A stretch of DNA of 64,000 nt. Source: Enterobacter hormaechei subsp. xiangfangensis. Lineage in GTDB: Bacteria; Pseudomonadota; Gammaproteobacteria; Enterobacterales; Enterobacteriaceae. Of this stretch, positions 50,159 to 60,378 are shown piece after piece. Location: NCBI RefSeq assembly GCF_001729785.1, contig NZ_CP017183.1, positions 806,001-870,000 on the forward strand, written 5' to 3'. The stretch's first letter is position 1, and each line of letters opens with the position of its first letter. The position numbers were made by a program, and so were the translations under genes. The notes under the pieces are model-generated. The model was not told the DNA's origin. It ran no database searches and saw only the letters and a list, made by a program, of their open reading frames with translations.

Positions 50159-50917
50159 ATGTTGTCTGCGAATCAACCAATAAGCGAAAACTTGCCAGCA
50201 CATGGCTGTCGCCATGTTGCAATCATCATGGATGGCAATGGCCGCTGGGCGAAAAGACAAGGGAAGATACGAGCCTTTGGGCATAAAGCTGGGGCGAAAT
50301 CTGTTCGCCGCGCCGTTTCTTTTGCCGCCAATAACGGCATTGATGCGTTAACGCTCTATGCTTTTAGCAGTGAGAACTGGAATCGACCTGCGCAGGAAGT
50401 GACTGCGTTGATGGAACTGTTCGTGTGGGCGCTCGATAGCGAAGTAAAAAGCCTGCACCGCCACAACGTCCGCTTGCGTATTATTGGCGAAACCAGTCGT
50501 TTTAACTCACGTTTGCAGGAACGGATTCGCAAAGCAGAAGCGCTGACGGAAAATAATACCGGCCTGACGCTCAATATCGCGGCGAATTACGGCGGACGCT
50601 GGGATATTATCCAGGGGGTTCGGCATCTGGCTGAGCAGGTTCAGGAAGGGCTGTTAAGACCCGACCAGATTGATGAAGAGGCGCTGAGTCAGCAAATCTG
50701 CATGAATGAACTGGCACCCGTGGATTTGGTTATAAGGACAGGGGGGGAGCATCGCATTAGTAACTTTTTGCTGTGGCAAATTGCCTACGCCGAACTTTAC
50801 TTTACGGATGTTCTTTGGCCAGATTTTGATGAACAAGACTTTGAAGGTGCGCTGCATGCCTTTGCCAATCGAGAGCGTCGTTTCGGCGGCACCGAGCCTG
50901 GTGGCGATAACGCCTGA
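50159..50917 (+). CDS. uppS: Undecaprenyl diphosphate synthase
   Basis: It extends farnesyl diphosphate with eight isopentenyl units to make the C55 lipid carrier for cell wall and O-antigen synthesis (also called ispU). The protein is 252 residues, one less than E. coli at the N-terminus. The catalytic Asp25 is in IIMDGNGRWA; the substrate arginines are in VIRTGGEHRISNFLLW. It begins the uppS-cdsA-rseP-bamA series and is 12 nt from cdsA. Confidence 0.97.
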   Translation: MLSANQPISENLPAHGCRHVAIIMDGNGRWAKRQGKIRAFGHKAGAKSVRRAVSFAANNGIDALTLYAFSSENWNRPAQEVTALMELFVWALDSEVKSLHRHNVRLRIIGETSRFNSRLQERIRKAEALTENNTGLTLNIAANYGGRWDIIQGVRHLAEQVQEGLLRPDQIDEEALSQQICMNELAPVDLVIRTGGEHRISNFLLWQIAYAELYFTDVLWPDFDEQDFEGALHAFANRERRFGGTEPGGDNA

Positions 50918-50929
50918 TGGGGGTAGCTT

Positions 50930-51787
50930 TTGCTGAAGTATCGCCTGATTTCCGCTTTTGTATTAATACCCGTCGTCATCGCAGCGCTGTTTTTACTGCC
51001 TCCGGTGGGATTCGCTATTGTTACGCTGGTGGTGTGTATGCTCGCCGCGTGGGAATGGGGGCAGCTTAGCGGCTTTACCTCGCGCACTCAGCGGGTATGG
51101 CTGGCGGTACTCTGTGGTTTTTTACTGGCCCTGATGCTGTATACCTTGCCTGAATATCATCACGATGTTCACCAGCCGCTGGTTGCCGGATCCTTATGGA
51201 TATCGCTGGCCTGGTGGATTGCTGCGCTTGTTTTAGTGCTTTTCTATCCAGGCTCTGCGGCGATCTGGCGTAACTCTAAAGTGTTGCGCCTTATTTTTGG
51301 TCTGCTCACGATTGTTCCCTTTTTCTGGGGGATGGTTGCGCTGCGCGCCTGGCACTATGACGAAAACCACTACAGCGGCGCGATATGGCTGCTTTATGTG
51401 ATGATTCTCGTCTGGGGGGCTGACTCCGGGGCCTATATGTTTGGTAAACTGTTCGGCAAACATAAACTGGCGCCAAAGGTTTCTCCGGGCAAAACCTGGC
51501 AAGGCTTCATTGGCGGCCTGTTTACGGCAGCAATTATCTCCTGGGGCTATGGGGTCTGGGCGAATCTTGAGGTTGCCCCCTCCACGCTGCTGGTATGTTC
51601 GATTTTCGCGGCGCTGGCATCGGTGCTGGGTGATTTAACCGAGAGTATGTTTAAGCGTGAAGCAGGGATTAAGGACAGTGGTCACCTGATTCCAGGACAT
51701 GGCGGAATACTGGATCGCATTGACAGCCTTACCGCGGCTGTTCCTGTATTTGCTTGCCTGCTTTTACTGGTGTTTGGGACGATATAA
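50930..51787 (+). CDS. cdsA: Phosphatidate cytidylyltransferase, TTG start
   Basis: This inner membrane enzyme makes CDP-diacylglycerol, the precursor of all phospholipids. The protein is 285 residues with about eight membrane segments and the family signature near the C-terminus ([25 protein letters not shown] region). The start is TTG (50930-50932), followed by CTG AAG TAT (MLKYRL), as in E. coli, with GGGGGTAG ahead of it. It ends 11 nt before rseP. Confidence 0.97.
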   Translation: MLKYRLISAFVLIPVVIAALFLLPPVGFAIVTLVVCMLAAWEWGQLSGFTSRTQRVWLAVLCGFLLALMLYTLPEYHHDVHQPLVAGSLWISLAWWIAALVLVLFYPGSAAIWRNSKVLRLIFGLLTIVPFFWGMVALRAWHYDENHYSGAIWLLYVMILVWGADSGAYMFGKLFGKHKLAPKVSPGKTWQGFIGGLFTAAIISWGYGVWANLEVAPSTLLVCSIFAALASVLGDLTESMFKREAGIKDSGHLIPGHGGILDRIDSLTAAVPVFACLLLLVFGTI

Positions 51788-51798
51788 CGGAAGGTTTT

Positions 51799-53151
51799 AT
51801 GCTGAGCATTCTCTGGAATCTGGCGGCGTTCATTGTTGCACTGGGTGTACTGATTACCGTGCATGAATTTGGCCATTTCTGGGTTGCCCGGCGCTGTGGT
51901 GTGCGGGTGGAGCGATTCTCGATTGGCTTTGGCAAATCGCTCTGGAAGCGTACCGATAAGCATGGCACCGAGTTTGTCATTGCTCTGATTCCCCTGGGCG
52001 GCTATGTCAAAATGCTCGACGAACGCGTTGAGCCTGTCGCCCCGGAACTTCGCCATCGCGCGTTTAACAATAAAACTGTTGGACAACGTGCTGCCATCAT
52101 CGCTGCCGGCCCGGTAGCCAATTTCATCTTCGCTATCTTCGCCTACTGGCTGGTGTTTATCATCGGCGTGCCTGGCGTGCGCCCGGTCGTGGGAGAAATC
52201 ACCACGGGTTCTATTGCGGCAACGGCGCAAATTACACCGGGAATGGAACTTAAAGCGATTGATGGTATCGAAACCCCTGATTGGGATGCCGTGAGGTTAC
52301 AACTGGTTGCCAAAATCGGTGATGAGCAGACAACCGTCAGCGTATCGCCATTTGGTTCCGACCAGCGGCAGGAAAAAGTGCTGGATTTACGCCACTGGCG
52401 CTTTGAGCCAGACAAAGAGGACCCTGTCGCCGCACTCGGGATTCGACCGCGCGGCGCGCAGATCAAGCCGGTATTAGCCGAAGTACAGGCCAAATCGGCA
52501 GCGAGTAAAGCAGGTTTACAAGCGGGTGACAGGATCGTTAAAGTCGATGGTCAGCCATTAACACAATGGATGACCTTTGTTACTCTGGTGCGCGATAATC
52601 CAGGCAAGCCGCTCGCGCTGGAAGTGGAAAGGCAGGGGAGTTCGCTCTCACTGACTCTCACCCCGGATACCAAATCGGGCGGCGGTAAGGCGGAAGGGTT
52701 TGCCGGCGTTGTGCCGAAAGTGATCCCACTGCCAGATGAGTACAAGACAATACGCCAGTATGGGCCGTTTAGCGCCATCGTTGAGGCCACGGATAAAACA
52801 TGGCAGCTGATGAAGCTTACGGTCAACATGTTGGGGAAATTGATAACCGGTGATGTGAAACTGAACAACCTCAGTGGGCCAATTTCGATTGCTCAGGGGG
52901 CTGGGATGTCAGCGGAGTTCGGGGTGATTTACTATCTCATGTTCCTTGCGCTGATTAGCGTGAACCTGGGGATAATCAACCTGTTCCCGCTTCCCGTACT
53001 AGATGGGGGCCATTTGCTGTTTTTAGCGATTGAAAAGCTAAAAGGCGGACCGGTATCCGAGCGAGTTCAAGACTTTAGTTATCGCATTGGCTCGATTTTG
53101 CTGGTGCTGTTAATGGGGCTTGCACTTTTCAATGATTTCTCTCGGTTGTAA
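51799..53151 (+). CDS. rseP: Site-2 protease RseP
   Basis: This is a zinc membrane protease that cuts RseA within the membrane to release sigma-E, and clears signal peptides. The protein is 450 residues, as in E. coli. The metal site is His22-Glu23-xx-His26 (VHEFGH), with the third ligand in [11 protein letters not shown]. Two PDZ domains lie between about 115 and 310. I use the ATG with GGAAGG ahead rather than the frame running back into cdsA. The sigma-E gene set is closely linked: degP in the same window and bamA next to it. Confidence 0.97.
   Translation: MLSILWNLAAFIVALGVLITVHEFGHFWVARRCGVRVERFSIGFGKSLWKRTDKHGTEFVIALIPLGGYVKMLDERVEPVAPELRHRAFNNKTVGQRAAIIAAGPVANFIFAIFAYWLVFIIGVPGVRPVVGEITTGSIAATAQITPGMELKAIDGIETPDWDAVRLQLVAKIGDEQTTVSVSPFGSDQRQEKVLDLRHWRFEPDKEDPVAALGIRPRGAQIKPVLAEVQAKSAASKAGLQAGDRIVKVDGQPLTQWMTFVTLVRDNPGKPLALEVERQGSSLSLTLTPDTKSGGGKAEGFAGVVPKVIPLPDEYKTIRQYGPFSAIVEATDKTWQLMKLTVNMLGKLITGDVKLNNLSGPISIAQGAGMSAEFGVIYYLMFLALISVNLGIINLFPLPVLDGGHLLFLAIEKLKGGPVSERVQDFSYRIGSILLVLLMGLALFNDFSRL
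52245..52272 (+). promoter_or_regulatory. Candidate sigma-E promoter inside rseP
   Basis: GGAACTT (52245-52251), a 16-nt spacer and TCGAA (52268-52272). The -35 is perfect and the -10 is a near match to TCTGA. It would lie about 900 nt before bamA. E. coli has sigma-E control of the bamA-skp region, but I cannot confirm that this is the site. Confidence 0.3.
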
Positions 53152-53182
53152 GAGAGTTAGTTAGGAAGAACGCATAATAACG

Positions 53183-55600
53183 ATGGCGATGAAAAAGTTG
53201 CTCATAGCGTCGCTGCTGTTTAGCAGCGCGACCGTATACGGTGCTGACGGGTTCGTAGTGAAAGATATTCATTTCGAAGGCCTTCAGCGTGTCGCCGTTG
53301 GTGCGGCCCTCCTCAGTATGCCTGTGCGCCCCGGCGATACGGTTAATGATGAAGATATCAGTAACACCATCCGTGCTCTGTTTGCCACTGGCAACTTTGA
53401 GGACGTCCGCGTCCTGCGCGATGGTGATACGCTGGTGGTTCAGGTAAAAGAACGTCCAACGATTGCCAGCATCACTTTCTCCGGCAACAAGTCGGTGAAA
53501 GATGACATGCTCAAGCAGAACCTTGAGGCATCGGGTGTTCGTGTGGGGGAATCTCTGGACCGCACAACCCTTGCAGACATTGAAAAAGGTCTGGAAGATT
53601 TCTATTACAGCGTCGGTAAATACAGCGCGAGCGTTAAAGCGGTTGTTACACCGCTGCCACGTAACCGTGTCGACCTGAAACTGGTCTTCCAGGAAGGTGT
53701 TTCTGCGAAGATCCAGCAGATCAACATCGTGGGTAACCACGCGTTCAGCACCGACGAACTGATCTCCAACTTCCAGCTGCGTGACGAAGTGCCGTGGTGG
53801 AACGTGGTGGGCGATCGTAAATACCAGAAACAGAAACTGGCGGGTGACCTTGAAACCCTGCGCAGCTACTATCTGGATCGCGGTTACGCCCGTTTCAACA
53901 TCGATTCAACTCAGGTGAGTCTGACTCCGGACAAGAAAGGTATCTACATTACCGTTAACATCACTGAAGGCGATAAGTACACGCTTTCAGGTGTTGAAGT
54001 CAGCGGCAACCTGGCAGGACATTCAGCTGAAATTGAATCTCTGACCAAAATTCAGCCGGGCGATCTGTACAGCGGATCTAAAGTCACCAAAATGGAAGAC
54101 AGCATTAAGAAGCTGCTCGGCCGTTATGGTTATGCGTATCCGCGTGTGCAAACGCAGCCGGAAATTAACGACACGGATAAAACCGTTAAGCTGCACGTTA
54201 ACGTTGATGCGGGCAACCGTTTCTATGTGCGTAAGATCCGCTTCGAAGGTAACGATACCTCTAAAGACTCCGTTCTGCGCCGTGAAATGCGCCAGATGGA
54301 AGGGGCATGGCTGGGAAGCGATCTGGTAGACCAGGGTAAAGAGCGTCTGAACCGTCTGGGCTATTTCGAAACGGTCGATACCGATACTCAGCGTGTACCA
54401 GGTCGTCCGGATCAGGTTGATGTTGTTTATAAAGTTAAAGAACGTAATACCGGTAGCTTCAACTTCGGTATTGGTTACGGTACTGAAAGTGGCGTGAGCT
54501 TCCAGGTCGGTGTTCAGCAGGATAACTGGCTGGGTACGGGCTACTCTGTCGGTATCAACGGGACGAAAAACGACTACCAGACCTACTCTGAGTTCTCTGT
54601 TACCAACCCATACTTCACCGTTGACGGTGTAAGCCTGGGCGGTCGTATCTTCTATAACGACTTTAAAGCGGATGACGCGGACCTCTCCTCGTATACCAAC
54701 AAGAGTTACGGTCTGGATGGTACGCTCGGCTTCCCGGTTAACGAATACAACACCCTGCGCGCAGGTTTAGGGTACGTGCATAACGACCTGTCCAACATGC
54801 AACCGCAGGTGGCGATGTGGCGTTACCTGGACTCCATCGGTCAGTCGGCGAGTACGTCCAGCGATGACAACGGTTTCGCCGCGGATGACTTCACCTTCAA
54901 CTACGGTTGGACCTACAACCGTCTTGACCGTGGCTACTTCCCGACGGAAGGTTCACGTGTCAACCTGAACGGTAAAGTGACTATCCCGGGCTCGGATAAC
55001 GAGTTCTACAAGGTCACGCTGGATACGGCGTCCTACTTCCCAATTGATGAAGATCACAAGTGGGTTGTTCTGGGTCGTACCCGTTGGGGTTATGGTGACG
55101 GTATTGGAAGCAAAGAACTGCCGTTCTATGAAAACTTCTACGCCGGTGGTTCAAGCACCGTGCGTGGCTTCCAGTCCAATAACATTGGTCCGAAAGCGGT
55201 TTATTACGGCGGTAATGACGAAGATAACTGCGCAAGCCGTGATCCTAAGCAAGTATGTAGCTCTGATGACGCAGTAGGTGGTAACGCTATGGCCGTGGCG
55301 AGCCTCGAGTTCATCACGCCTACGCCGTTTATCAGCGACAAGTACGCAAACTCTGTCCGCACCTCCTTCTTTATGGATGCAGGTACAGTGTGGGACACCA
55401 ACTGGGAGAACACCGCCCAGATGCGTGCGGCGGGGGTCCCGGACTACAGCGATCCGAGCAACATTCGCATGTCCGCAGGTATCGCATTACAATGGATGTC
55501 ACCGCTGGGGCCGTTGGTCTTCTCTTACGCCCAGCCGTTTAAGAAATACGATGGAGACAAAGCGGAGCAGTTCCAGTTTAACATTGGTAAAACCTGGTAA
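53183..55600 (+). CDS. bamA: Outer membrane protein assembly factor BamA
   Basis: This is the essential core of the BAM complex, which inserts beta-barrel proteins into the outer membrane. The protein is 805 residues, five fewer than E. coli. After a 20-residue signal (TVYGA) come five POTRA domains (about 22-420) and a 16-strand barrel ending [10 protein letters not shown]. The conserved loop motif VRGF is present (STVRGFQSN). External loops 6 and 7 differ most from E. coli: a shorter acidic loop 6 that keeps a cysteine pair, and a different loop 7. Confidence 0.98.
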   Translation: MAMKKLLIASLLFSSATVYGADGFVVKDIHFEGLQRVAVGAALLSMPVRPGDTVNDEDISNTIRALFATGNFEDVRVLRDGDTLVVQVKERPTIASITFSGNKSVKDDMLKQNLEASGVRVGESLDRTTLADIEKGLEDFYYSVGKYSASVKAVVTPLPRNRVDLKLVFQEGVSAKIQQINIVGNHAFSTDELISNFQLRDEVPWWNVVGDRKYQKQKLAGDLETLRSYYLDRGYARFNIDSTQVSLTPDKKGIYITVNITEGDKYTLSGVEVSGNLAGHSAEIESLTKIQPGDLYSGSKVTKMEDSIKKLLGRYGYAYPRVQTQPEINDTDKTVKLHVNVDAGNRFYVRKIRFEGNDTSKDSVLRREMRQMEGAWLGSDLVDQGKERLNRLGYFETVDTDTQRVPGRPDQVDVVYKVKERNTGSFNFGIGYGTESGVSFQVGVQQDNWLGTGYSVGINGTKNDYQTYSEFSVTNPYFTVDGVSLGGRIFYNDFKADDADLSSYTNKSYGLDGTLGFPVNEYNTLRAGLGYVHNDLSNMQPQVAMWRYLDSIGQSASTSSDDNGFAADDFTFNYGWTYNRLDRGYFPTEGSRVNLNGKVTIPGSDNEFYKVTLDTASYFPIDEDHKWVVLGRTRWGYGDGIGSKELPFYENFYAGGSSTVRGFQSNNIGPKAVYYGGNDEDNCASRDPKQVCSSDDAVGGNAMAVASLEFITPTPFISDKYANSVRTSFFMDAGTVWDTNWENTAQMRAAGVPDYSDPSNIRMSAGIALQWMSPLGPLVFSYAQPFKKYDGDKAEQFQFNIGKTW

Positions 55601-55645
55601 TAATCCGCTGCAATGGAATGCGTTGGCAGTGTAGCGCTGACAACC

Positions 55646-55701
55646 GGCGATCGGTAAAACGATCGCCTTGCCACGCAAAGAACGGTACCCCTCGGGTGCC
55701 A
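55646..55701 (+). promoter_or_regulatory. Tandem hairpins in the bamA-skp gap
   Basis: Two stems are visible: GGCGATCG with CGATCGCC (55646-55667, 6-nt loop) and GGTACCC with GGGTGCC (55684-55700, CTC loop, one G-T pair). Neither has a T run, so they probably process or stabilise the mRNA and set bamA and skp levels separately. Confidence 0.5.
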
Positions 55702-55723
55702 ATGGGATGGTAAGGAGTTAATT

Positions 55724-56218
55724 GTGAAAAAGTGGTTATTAGCTGCAGGTCTCGGTTTAGCGATGGCAACTTCTGCTCAGGCAGCGGATAAAATTGCAAT
55801 CGTCAACATGGGTAATTTGTTCCAGCAGGTTGCACAGAAAACCGGTGTTTCTGCAACGCTGGAAAACGAATTCAAAGGCCGTGCGAGCGAACTGCAACGT
55901 ATGGAAGGTGATCTTCAGTCCAAGATGCAGCGTCTTCAGCGTGATGGTTCTACCATGAAAGCGAGCGAGCGCAGCAAACTGGAAAAAGACGTCATGTCTC
56001 AGCGCCAGACCTTCTCTCAGAAAGCACAGGCTTTCGAGCAGGATCGTCAGCGTCGTTCTAACGAAGAGCGTGGCAAACTGGTGACGCGTATTCAGTCTGC
56101 CGTTAAAGCAGTCGCAGCCGATCAGAGCATCGATCTGGTTGTTGATTCGAACGCCGTTGCATTCAACAGCAGCGATGTTAAAGACATCACAGCTGATGTT
56201 CTGAAACAGGTTAAATAA
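55724..56218 (+). CDS. skp: Periplasmic chaperone Skp
   Basis: It holds unfolded outer membrane proteins in the periplasm and passes them to the BAM complex. The protein is 164 residues with a 20-residue signal (SAQA). It forms a trimer with long coiled-coil arms (about 50-130). The arm tip is about three residues longer than in E. coli ([13 protein letters not shown] region). The start codon is GTG behind a strong TAAGGAG site. It ends 3 nt before lpxD. Confidence 0.97.
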   Translation: MKKWLLAAGLGLAMATSAQAADKIAIVNMGNLFQQVAQKTGVSATLENEFKGRASELQRMEGDLQSKMQRLQRDGSTMKASERSKLEKDVMSQRQTFSQKAQAFEQDRQRRSNEERGKLVTRIQSAVKAVAADQSIDLVVDSNAVAFNSSDVKDITADVLKQVK

Positions 56219-56221
56219 GTA

Positions 56222-57247
56222 ATGCCTTCAATTCGACTGGCTGATTTAGCTCAGCAGTTGGATGCAGAATTACACGGTGATGGCGATATCGTCATCACCG
56301 CTGTTGCGTCCATGCAATCTGCTAAAGCAGGCACTATTACCTTCATGGTAAGCCCTAAGTACCGTGAACACCTGGCCCAGTGCCAGGCGTCTGCCGTTGT
56401 TCTGACGCAGGACGATCTTCCGTTTGCCACTAGCGCTACACTGGTAGTGAAAAATCCCTACCTGACCTATGCGCGCATGGCCCAAATTCTTGATACCACG
56501 CCGCAGCCGGCACAGAACATTGCAGCCAGTGCTGCGATTGATCCGACGGCTCAGCTGGGTAACAACGTATCAGTCGGCGCAAACGCCGTTATCGAATCCG
56601 GCGTCGTGCTGGGTGATAACGTGGTGATTGGCCCAGGCTGCTTTGTTGGAAAAAATACGAAAATTGGCGCAGGGACTCGTCTGTGGGCCAATGTCTCTGT
56701 CTACCATGAGGTTGAGATTGGCGAGAATTGTCTCGTACAGTCCAGCACGGTGATTGGTTCTGACGGATTTGGTTACGCTAACGATCGGGGTAACTGGGTT
56801 AAGATCCCTCAGCTGGGTCGCGTGATTATCGGCGATCGTGTGGAGATCGGCGCTTGCACCACCATCGACCGCGGTGCGCTTGACGACACCATTATTGGTA
56901 ACGGTGTTATCATAGACAACCAGTGCCAGATTGCACATAACGTTGTGATTGGCGACAATACCGCAGTTGCGGGTGGTGTTATCATGGCAGGCAGCCTGAA
57001 AATTGGCCGATACTGCATGATTGGCGGTGCCAGCGTGATCAATGGCCATATGGAAATATGCGACAAAGTCACGGTGACGGGGATGGGCATGGTGATGCGT
57101 CCAATCACTGAGCCTGGCGTTTATTCCTCCGGTATTCCGCTGCAACCGAACAAGGTCTGGCGTAAAACAGCTGCACTGGTGATGAATATTGATGATATGA
57201 GCAAGCGACTCAAAGCGATTGAGCGCAAAATCGATCAACAAGACTAA
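56222..57247 (+). CDS. lpxD: UDP-3-O-(3-hydroxymyristoyl)glucosamine N-acyltransferase
   Basis: This is the third step of lipid A synthesis: it adds the N-linked 3-hydroxymyristate. The protein is 341 residues, as in E. coli. An N-terminal uridine-binding domain is followed by a long left-handed beta-helix of hexapeptides (about 105-310) and a C-terminal helix. The catalytic histidine region is [12 protein letters not shown]. No good ribosome site is seen ahead of it, so translation probably couples to skp, 3 nt upstream. Confidence 0.97.
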   Translation: MPSIRLADLAQQLDAELHGDGDIVITAVASMQSAKAGTITFMVSPKYREHLAQCQASAVVLTQDDLPFATSATLVVKNPYLTYARMAQILDTTPQPAQNIAASAAIDPTAQLGNNVSVGANAVIESGVVLGDNVVIGPGCFVGKNTKIGAGTRLWANVSVYHEVEIGENCLVQSSTVIGSDGFGYANDRGNWVKIPQLGRVIIGDRVEIGACTTIDRGALDDTIIGNGVIIDNQCQIAHNVVIGDNTAVAGGVIMAGSLKIGRYCMIGGASVINGHMEICDKVTVTGMGMVMRPITEPGVYSSGIPLQPNKVWRKTAALVMNIDDMSKRLKAIERKIDQQD

Positions 57248-57351
57248 GCGTTCATCCGTTTAACGCTAAATTTCCCGGCCTGTCGGCTTTGTTTATAAAC
57301 CGGCAGGCCGTGTTATTATTGCTACTTAGTACATTTGACAGGAAGAGTATT

Positions 57352-57807
57352 TTGACTACTGACACTCATACTCTGCATATTGAAGAGATTTTAGAACTTC
57401 TGCCGCACCGCTATCCGTTTTTACTGGTAGACCGTGTGCTGGATTTTGAAGAAGGTCGTTTTCTGCGCGCAGTGAAAAATGTCTCCGTTAACGAGCCGTT
57501 CTTCCAGGGGCACTTCCCTGGTAAGCCTATCTTCCCGGGGGTATTGATCCTGGAAGCGATGGCACAGGCTACCGGTATTCTGGCGTTTAAAAGCGTAGGT
57601 AAACTGGAACCGGGTGAACTCTATTACTTCGCGGGTATCGATGAAGCGCGCTTCAAGCGTCCGGTCGTGCCTGGTGATCAAATGATCATGGAAGTCACTT
57701 TTGAAAAAACGCGTCGCGGCCTGACTCGCTTCAAAGGCGTAGCTATGGTTGACGGCAAAGTTGTTTGCGAAGCGACAATGATGTGTGCGCGTAGCCGGGA
57801 GGCCTGA
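57352..57807 (+). CDS. fabZ: 3-hydroxyacyl-ACP dehydratase FabZ, TTG start
   Basis: It dehydrates 3-hydroxyacyl-ACP in fatty acid synthesis and competes with LpxA for 3-hydroxymyristoyl-ACP. The protein is 151 residues, the E. coli length, when started at TTG (57352-57354), which has GGAAGAG ahead. The hot-dog fold active site is [19 protein letters not shown] with catalytic His and Glu. An earlier in-frame start at 57289 would add 21 residues not found in the family. It ends 3 nt before lpxA. Confidence 0.97.
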   Translation: MTTDTHTLHIEEILELLPHRYPFLLVDRVLDFEEGRFLRAVKNVSVNEPFFQGHFPGKPIFPGVLILEAMAQATGILAFKSVGKLEPGELYYFAGIDEARFKRPVVPGDQMIMEVTFEKTRRGLTRFKGVAMVDGKVVCEATMMCARSREA

Positions 57808-57810
57808 TAC

Positions 57811-58599
57811 GTGATTGATAAATCCGCCTTTATTCATCCTACCGCCATTGTGGAAACGGGTGCCATCATTGGTGCCAATGTCCACATCGGCCCGTTTTGT
57901 ATTGTTGGACCCCATGTCGAAATTGGTGAGGGTACAGTACTGAAATCTCACGTTGTCGTGAATGGTCATACCACCATTGGCTGCAACAATGAGATCTATC
58001 AGTTCGCCTCCATCGGCGAAGTTAACCAGGATCTCAAGTATGCTGGCGAACCGACCCGCGTGGAAATCGGCGATCGTAACCGCATTCGCGAAAGCGTCAC
58101 CATTCATCGTGGTACAACGCAAGGCGGTGGATTGACGAAGGTGGGCAGCGACAACCTGTTTATGGTTAATGCGCACATTGCGCACGACTGTACCGTGGGG
58201 AGCCGCTGTATTCTCGCCAACAACGCAACGCTGGCGGGACACGTATCGGTCGATGATTTCGCCATTATTGGCGGCATGACCGCAGTCCATCAGTTCTGCA
58301 TCATTGGTGCACACGTGATGGTCGGCGGATGCTCCGGTGTGGCGCAGGACGTCCCACCGTTTGTGATTGCGCAGGGCAACCATGCCACGCCGTTTGGCGT
58401 GAACATTGAAGGTCTCAAGCGTCGTGGCTTCAGCCGCGAAGCGATTACCGCGATCCGCAACGCGTACAAATTGCTGTACCGTAGCGGTAAAACGCTGGAA
58501 GAGGCTAAGCCGGAAATTGCCGAGCTGGCGAATAAGCACCCTGAAGTGAAAACGTTCATGGAATTCTTTGAACGTTCAACCCGTGGTCTGATTCGTTAA
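57811..58599 (+). CDS. lpxA: UDP-N-acetylglucosamine acyltransferase LpxA
   Basis: This is the first step of lipid A synthesis: it transfers 3-hydroxymyristate from ACP to UDP-GlcNAc. The protein is 262 residues, as in E. coli. It is almost entirely a left-handed beta-helix of hexapeptides followed by a helical C-terminus. The catalytic histidine is in NAHIAHDC (His125 by E. coli numbering). The start codon is GTG. Its stop overlaps the lpxB start by one nt. Confidence 0.98.
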   Translation: MIDKSAFIHPTAIVETGAIIGANVHIGPFCIVGPHVEIGEGTVLKSHVVVNGHTTIGCNNEIYQFASIGEVNQDLKYAGEPTRVEIGDRNRIRESVTIHRGTTQGGGLTKVGSDNLFMVNAHIAHDCTVGSRCILANNATLAGHVSVDDFAIIGGMTAVHQFCIIGAHVMVGGCSGVAQDVPPFVIAQGNHATPFGVNIEGLKRRGFSREAITAIRNAYKLLYRSGKTLEEAKPEIAELANKHPEVKTFMEFFERSTRGLIR

Positions 58600-59747
58600 T
58601 GGTCGACAGTCGTCCGCTTACCATCGCCCTGGTCGCCGGAGAAACCTCCGGCGATATTCTTGGTGCAGGTCTTATCCGCGCGCTTAAAGCCCGTGTACCC
58701 AATGCCCGCTTTGTGGGCGTGGCTGGGCCGCTAATGCAGGCCGAAGGCTGCGAAGCCTGGTATGAAATGGAAGAGCTGGCTGTGATGGGCATCGTCGAGG
58801 TGCTGGGCCGCTTGCGTCGCCTGCTGCATATCCGCGCCGACCTTACCCGCCGCTTTACCGACCTCAAGCCCGATGTATTTGTCGGCATTGATGCGCCTGA
58901 TTTCAATATTACCCTTGAAGGGAACCTGAAAAAGCAGGGGATCAAAACGATCCATTACGTCAGCCCGTCCGTGTGGGCGTGGCGACAGAAACGCGTTTTC
59001 AAAATCGGACGGTCCACCAATCTGGTGCTGGCTTTTCTGCCTTTCGAAAAAGCGTTTTACGACAGATTTAATGTCCCGTGCCGTTTTATCGGTCATACCA
59101 TGGCGGATGCCATGCCGCTGGATCCGGATAAAAACGCGGCGCGTGACGAACTGGGCATCCCGCATGATGTGCATTGTCTGGCGCTGCTGCCAGGAAGCCG
59201 GGGTGCGGAAGTTGAAATGCTCAGTGCCGATTTCCTGAAAACGGCGCAAATTCTTCGCAAGACTTACCCCGATCTTGAAGTGGTCGTGCCGCTGGTGAAT
59301 GCCAAACGCCGGGAGCAGTTTGAGCGTATCAAAGCCGACGTCGCCCCGGATCTTCACGTCCGCCTGCTGGACGGAAAAGGGCGGCAAGCCATGTTTGCGA
59401 GCGATGCCGCACTGCTGGCTTCCGGCACGGCTGCGCTGGAGTGTATGCTGGCAAAATGCCCAATGGTGGTCGGTTATCGCATGAAGCCGTTTACCTTCTG
59501 GCTGGCAAAACGTCTGGTAAAAACAGATTACGTATCTCTGCCAAACCTGCTTGCGGGTCGCGAGCTGGTGAAAGAGCTCTTGCAGGATGAATGCCAGCCG
59601 CAGGCGCTGGCAGATGCGCTGCTGCCGCTGCTGGCCAACGGTAAAACCAGCCACCAGATGCACGATACGTTCCGTGAACTGCATCAACTGATCCGCTGTA
59701 ATGCTGATGAGCAGGCGGCCGATGCGGTGCTGGAGTTAGCACAATGA
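58599..59747 (+). CDS. lpxB: Lipid A disaccharide synthase LpxB
   Basis: It joins UDP-diacylglucosamine and lipid X to form the tetra-acyl disaccharide of lipid A. The protein is 382 residues, as in E. coli. It is a GT-B type glycosyltransferase; the N-terminal AGETSGD motif and the C-terminal [10 protein letters not shown] segment are recognisable. It starts at the TAATG overlap with lpxA and overlaps rnhB by 4 nt. Confidence 0.98.
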   Translation: MVDSRPLTIALVAGETSGDILGAGLIRALKARVPNARFVGVAGPLMQAEGCEAWYEMEELAVMGIVEVLGRLRRLLHIRADLTRRFTDLKPDVFVGIDAPDFNITLEGNLKKQGIKTIHYVSPSVWAWRQKRVFKIGRSTNLVLAFLPFEKAFYDRFNVPCRFIGHTMADAMPLDPDKNAARDELGIPHDVHCLALLPGSRGAEVEMLSADFLKTAQILRKTYPDLEVVVPLVNAKRREQFERIKADVAPDLHVRLLDGKGRQAMFASDAALLASGTAALECMLAKCPMVVGYRMKPFTFWLAKRLVKTDYVSLPNLLAGRELVKELLQDECQPQALADALLPLLANGKTSHQMHDTFRELHQLIRCNADEQAADAVLELAQ

Positions 59748-60340
59748 TGGAATTTATTTATCCCCATACCCACCTCGTTGCCGGTGTGGATGAAGTCGGT
59801 CGTGGCCCGTTAGTGGGTGCCGTTGTGACCGCGGCGGTGATCCTCGATCCAGCCCGCCCGATCGTTGGCCTGAACGACTCGAAAAAACTGAGCGAAAAGC
59901 GTCGTTTAGCGCTGTTCGATGAAATTAAAGAGAAAGCGCTGGCCTGGAGTCTCGGGCGCGCAGAACCGCATGAGATTGACGATCTAAACATTCTGCACGC
60001 TACCATGCTGGCGATGCAGCGTGCCGTTGCGGGCCTGAAGATTGTGCCTGAGTATGTACTGATCGACGGTAACCGTTGCCCGGCGCTGCCGATGCCTTCC
60101 ATGGCTGTTGTTAAAGGCGATAGCCGCGTCGCAGAAATCAGTGCGGCGTCAATCATTGCCAAAGTGACGCGCGATGCTGAAATGGCCGCGCTGGACCTCA
60201 CTTATCCCGCGTATGGTTTCGCCCAGCACAAGGGATATCCAACGGCTTTCCATCTGGAAAAGCTGGCTGAACATGGCGCAACTGAACATCATCGGCGCAG
60301 CTTTGGCCCGGTGAAACGCGCGCTGGGACTGGTGTCCTGA
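59744..60340 (+). CDS. rnhB: Ribonuclease HII
   Basis: It removes ribonucleotides and RNA strands from RNA-DNA hybrids. The protein is 198 residues, as in E. coli. The RNase H acidic residues are visible in [12 protein letters not shown] and in YVLIDGNR. The start overlaps the lpxB stop (ATGA). A second ATG directly after the first is possible. Confidence 0.97.
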   Translation: MMEFIYPHTHLVAGVDEVGRGPLVGAVVTAAVILDPARPIVGLNDSKKLSEKRRLALFDEIKEKALAWSLGRAEPHEIDDLNILHATMLAMQRAVAGLKIVPEYVLIDGNRCPALPMPSMAVVKGDSRVAEISAASIIAKVTRDAEMAALDLTYPAYGFAQHKGYPTAFHLEKLAEHGATEHHRRSFGPVKRALGLVS

Positions 60341-60378
60341 ATCAAGACGCAAGCAATTAAGTAACGCGGGATTTGAAG

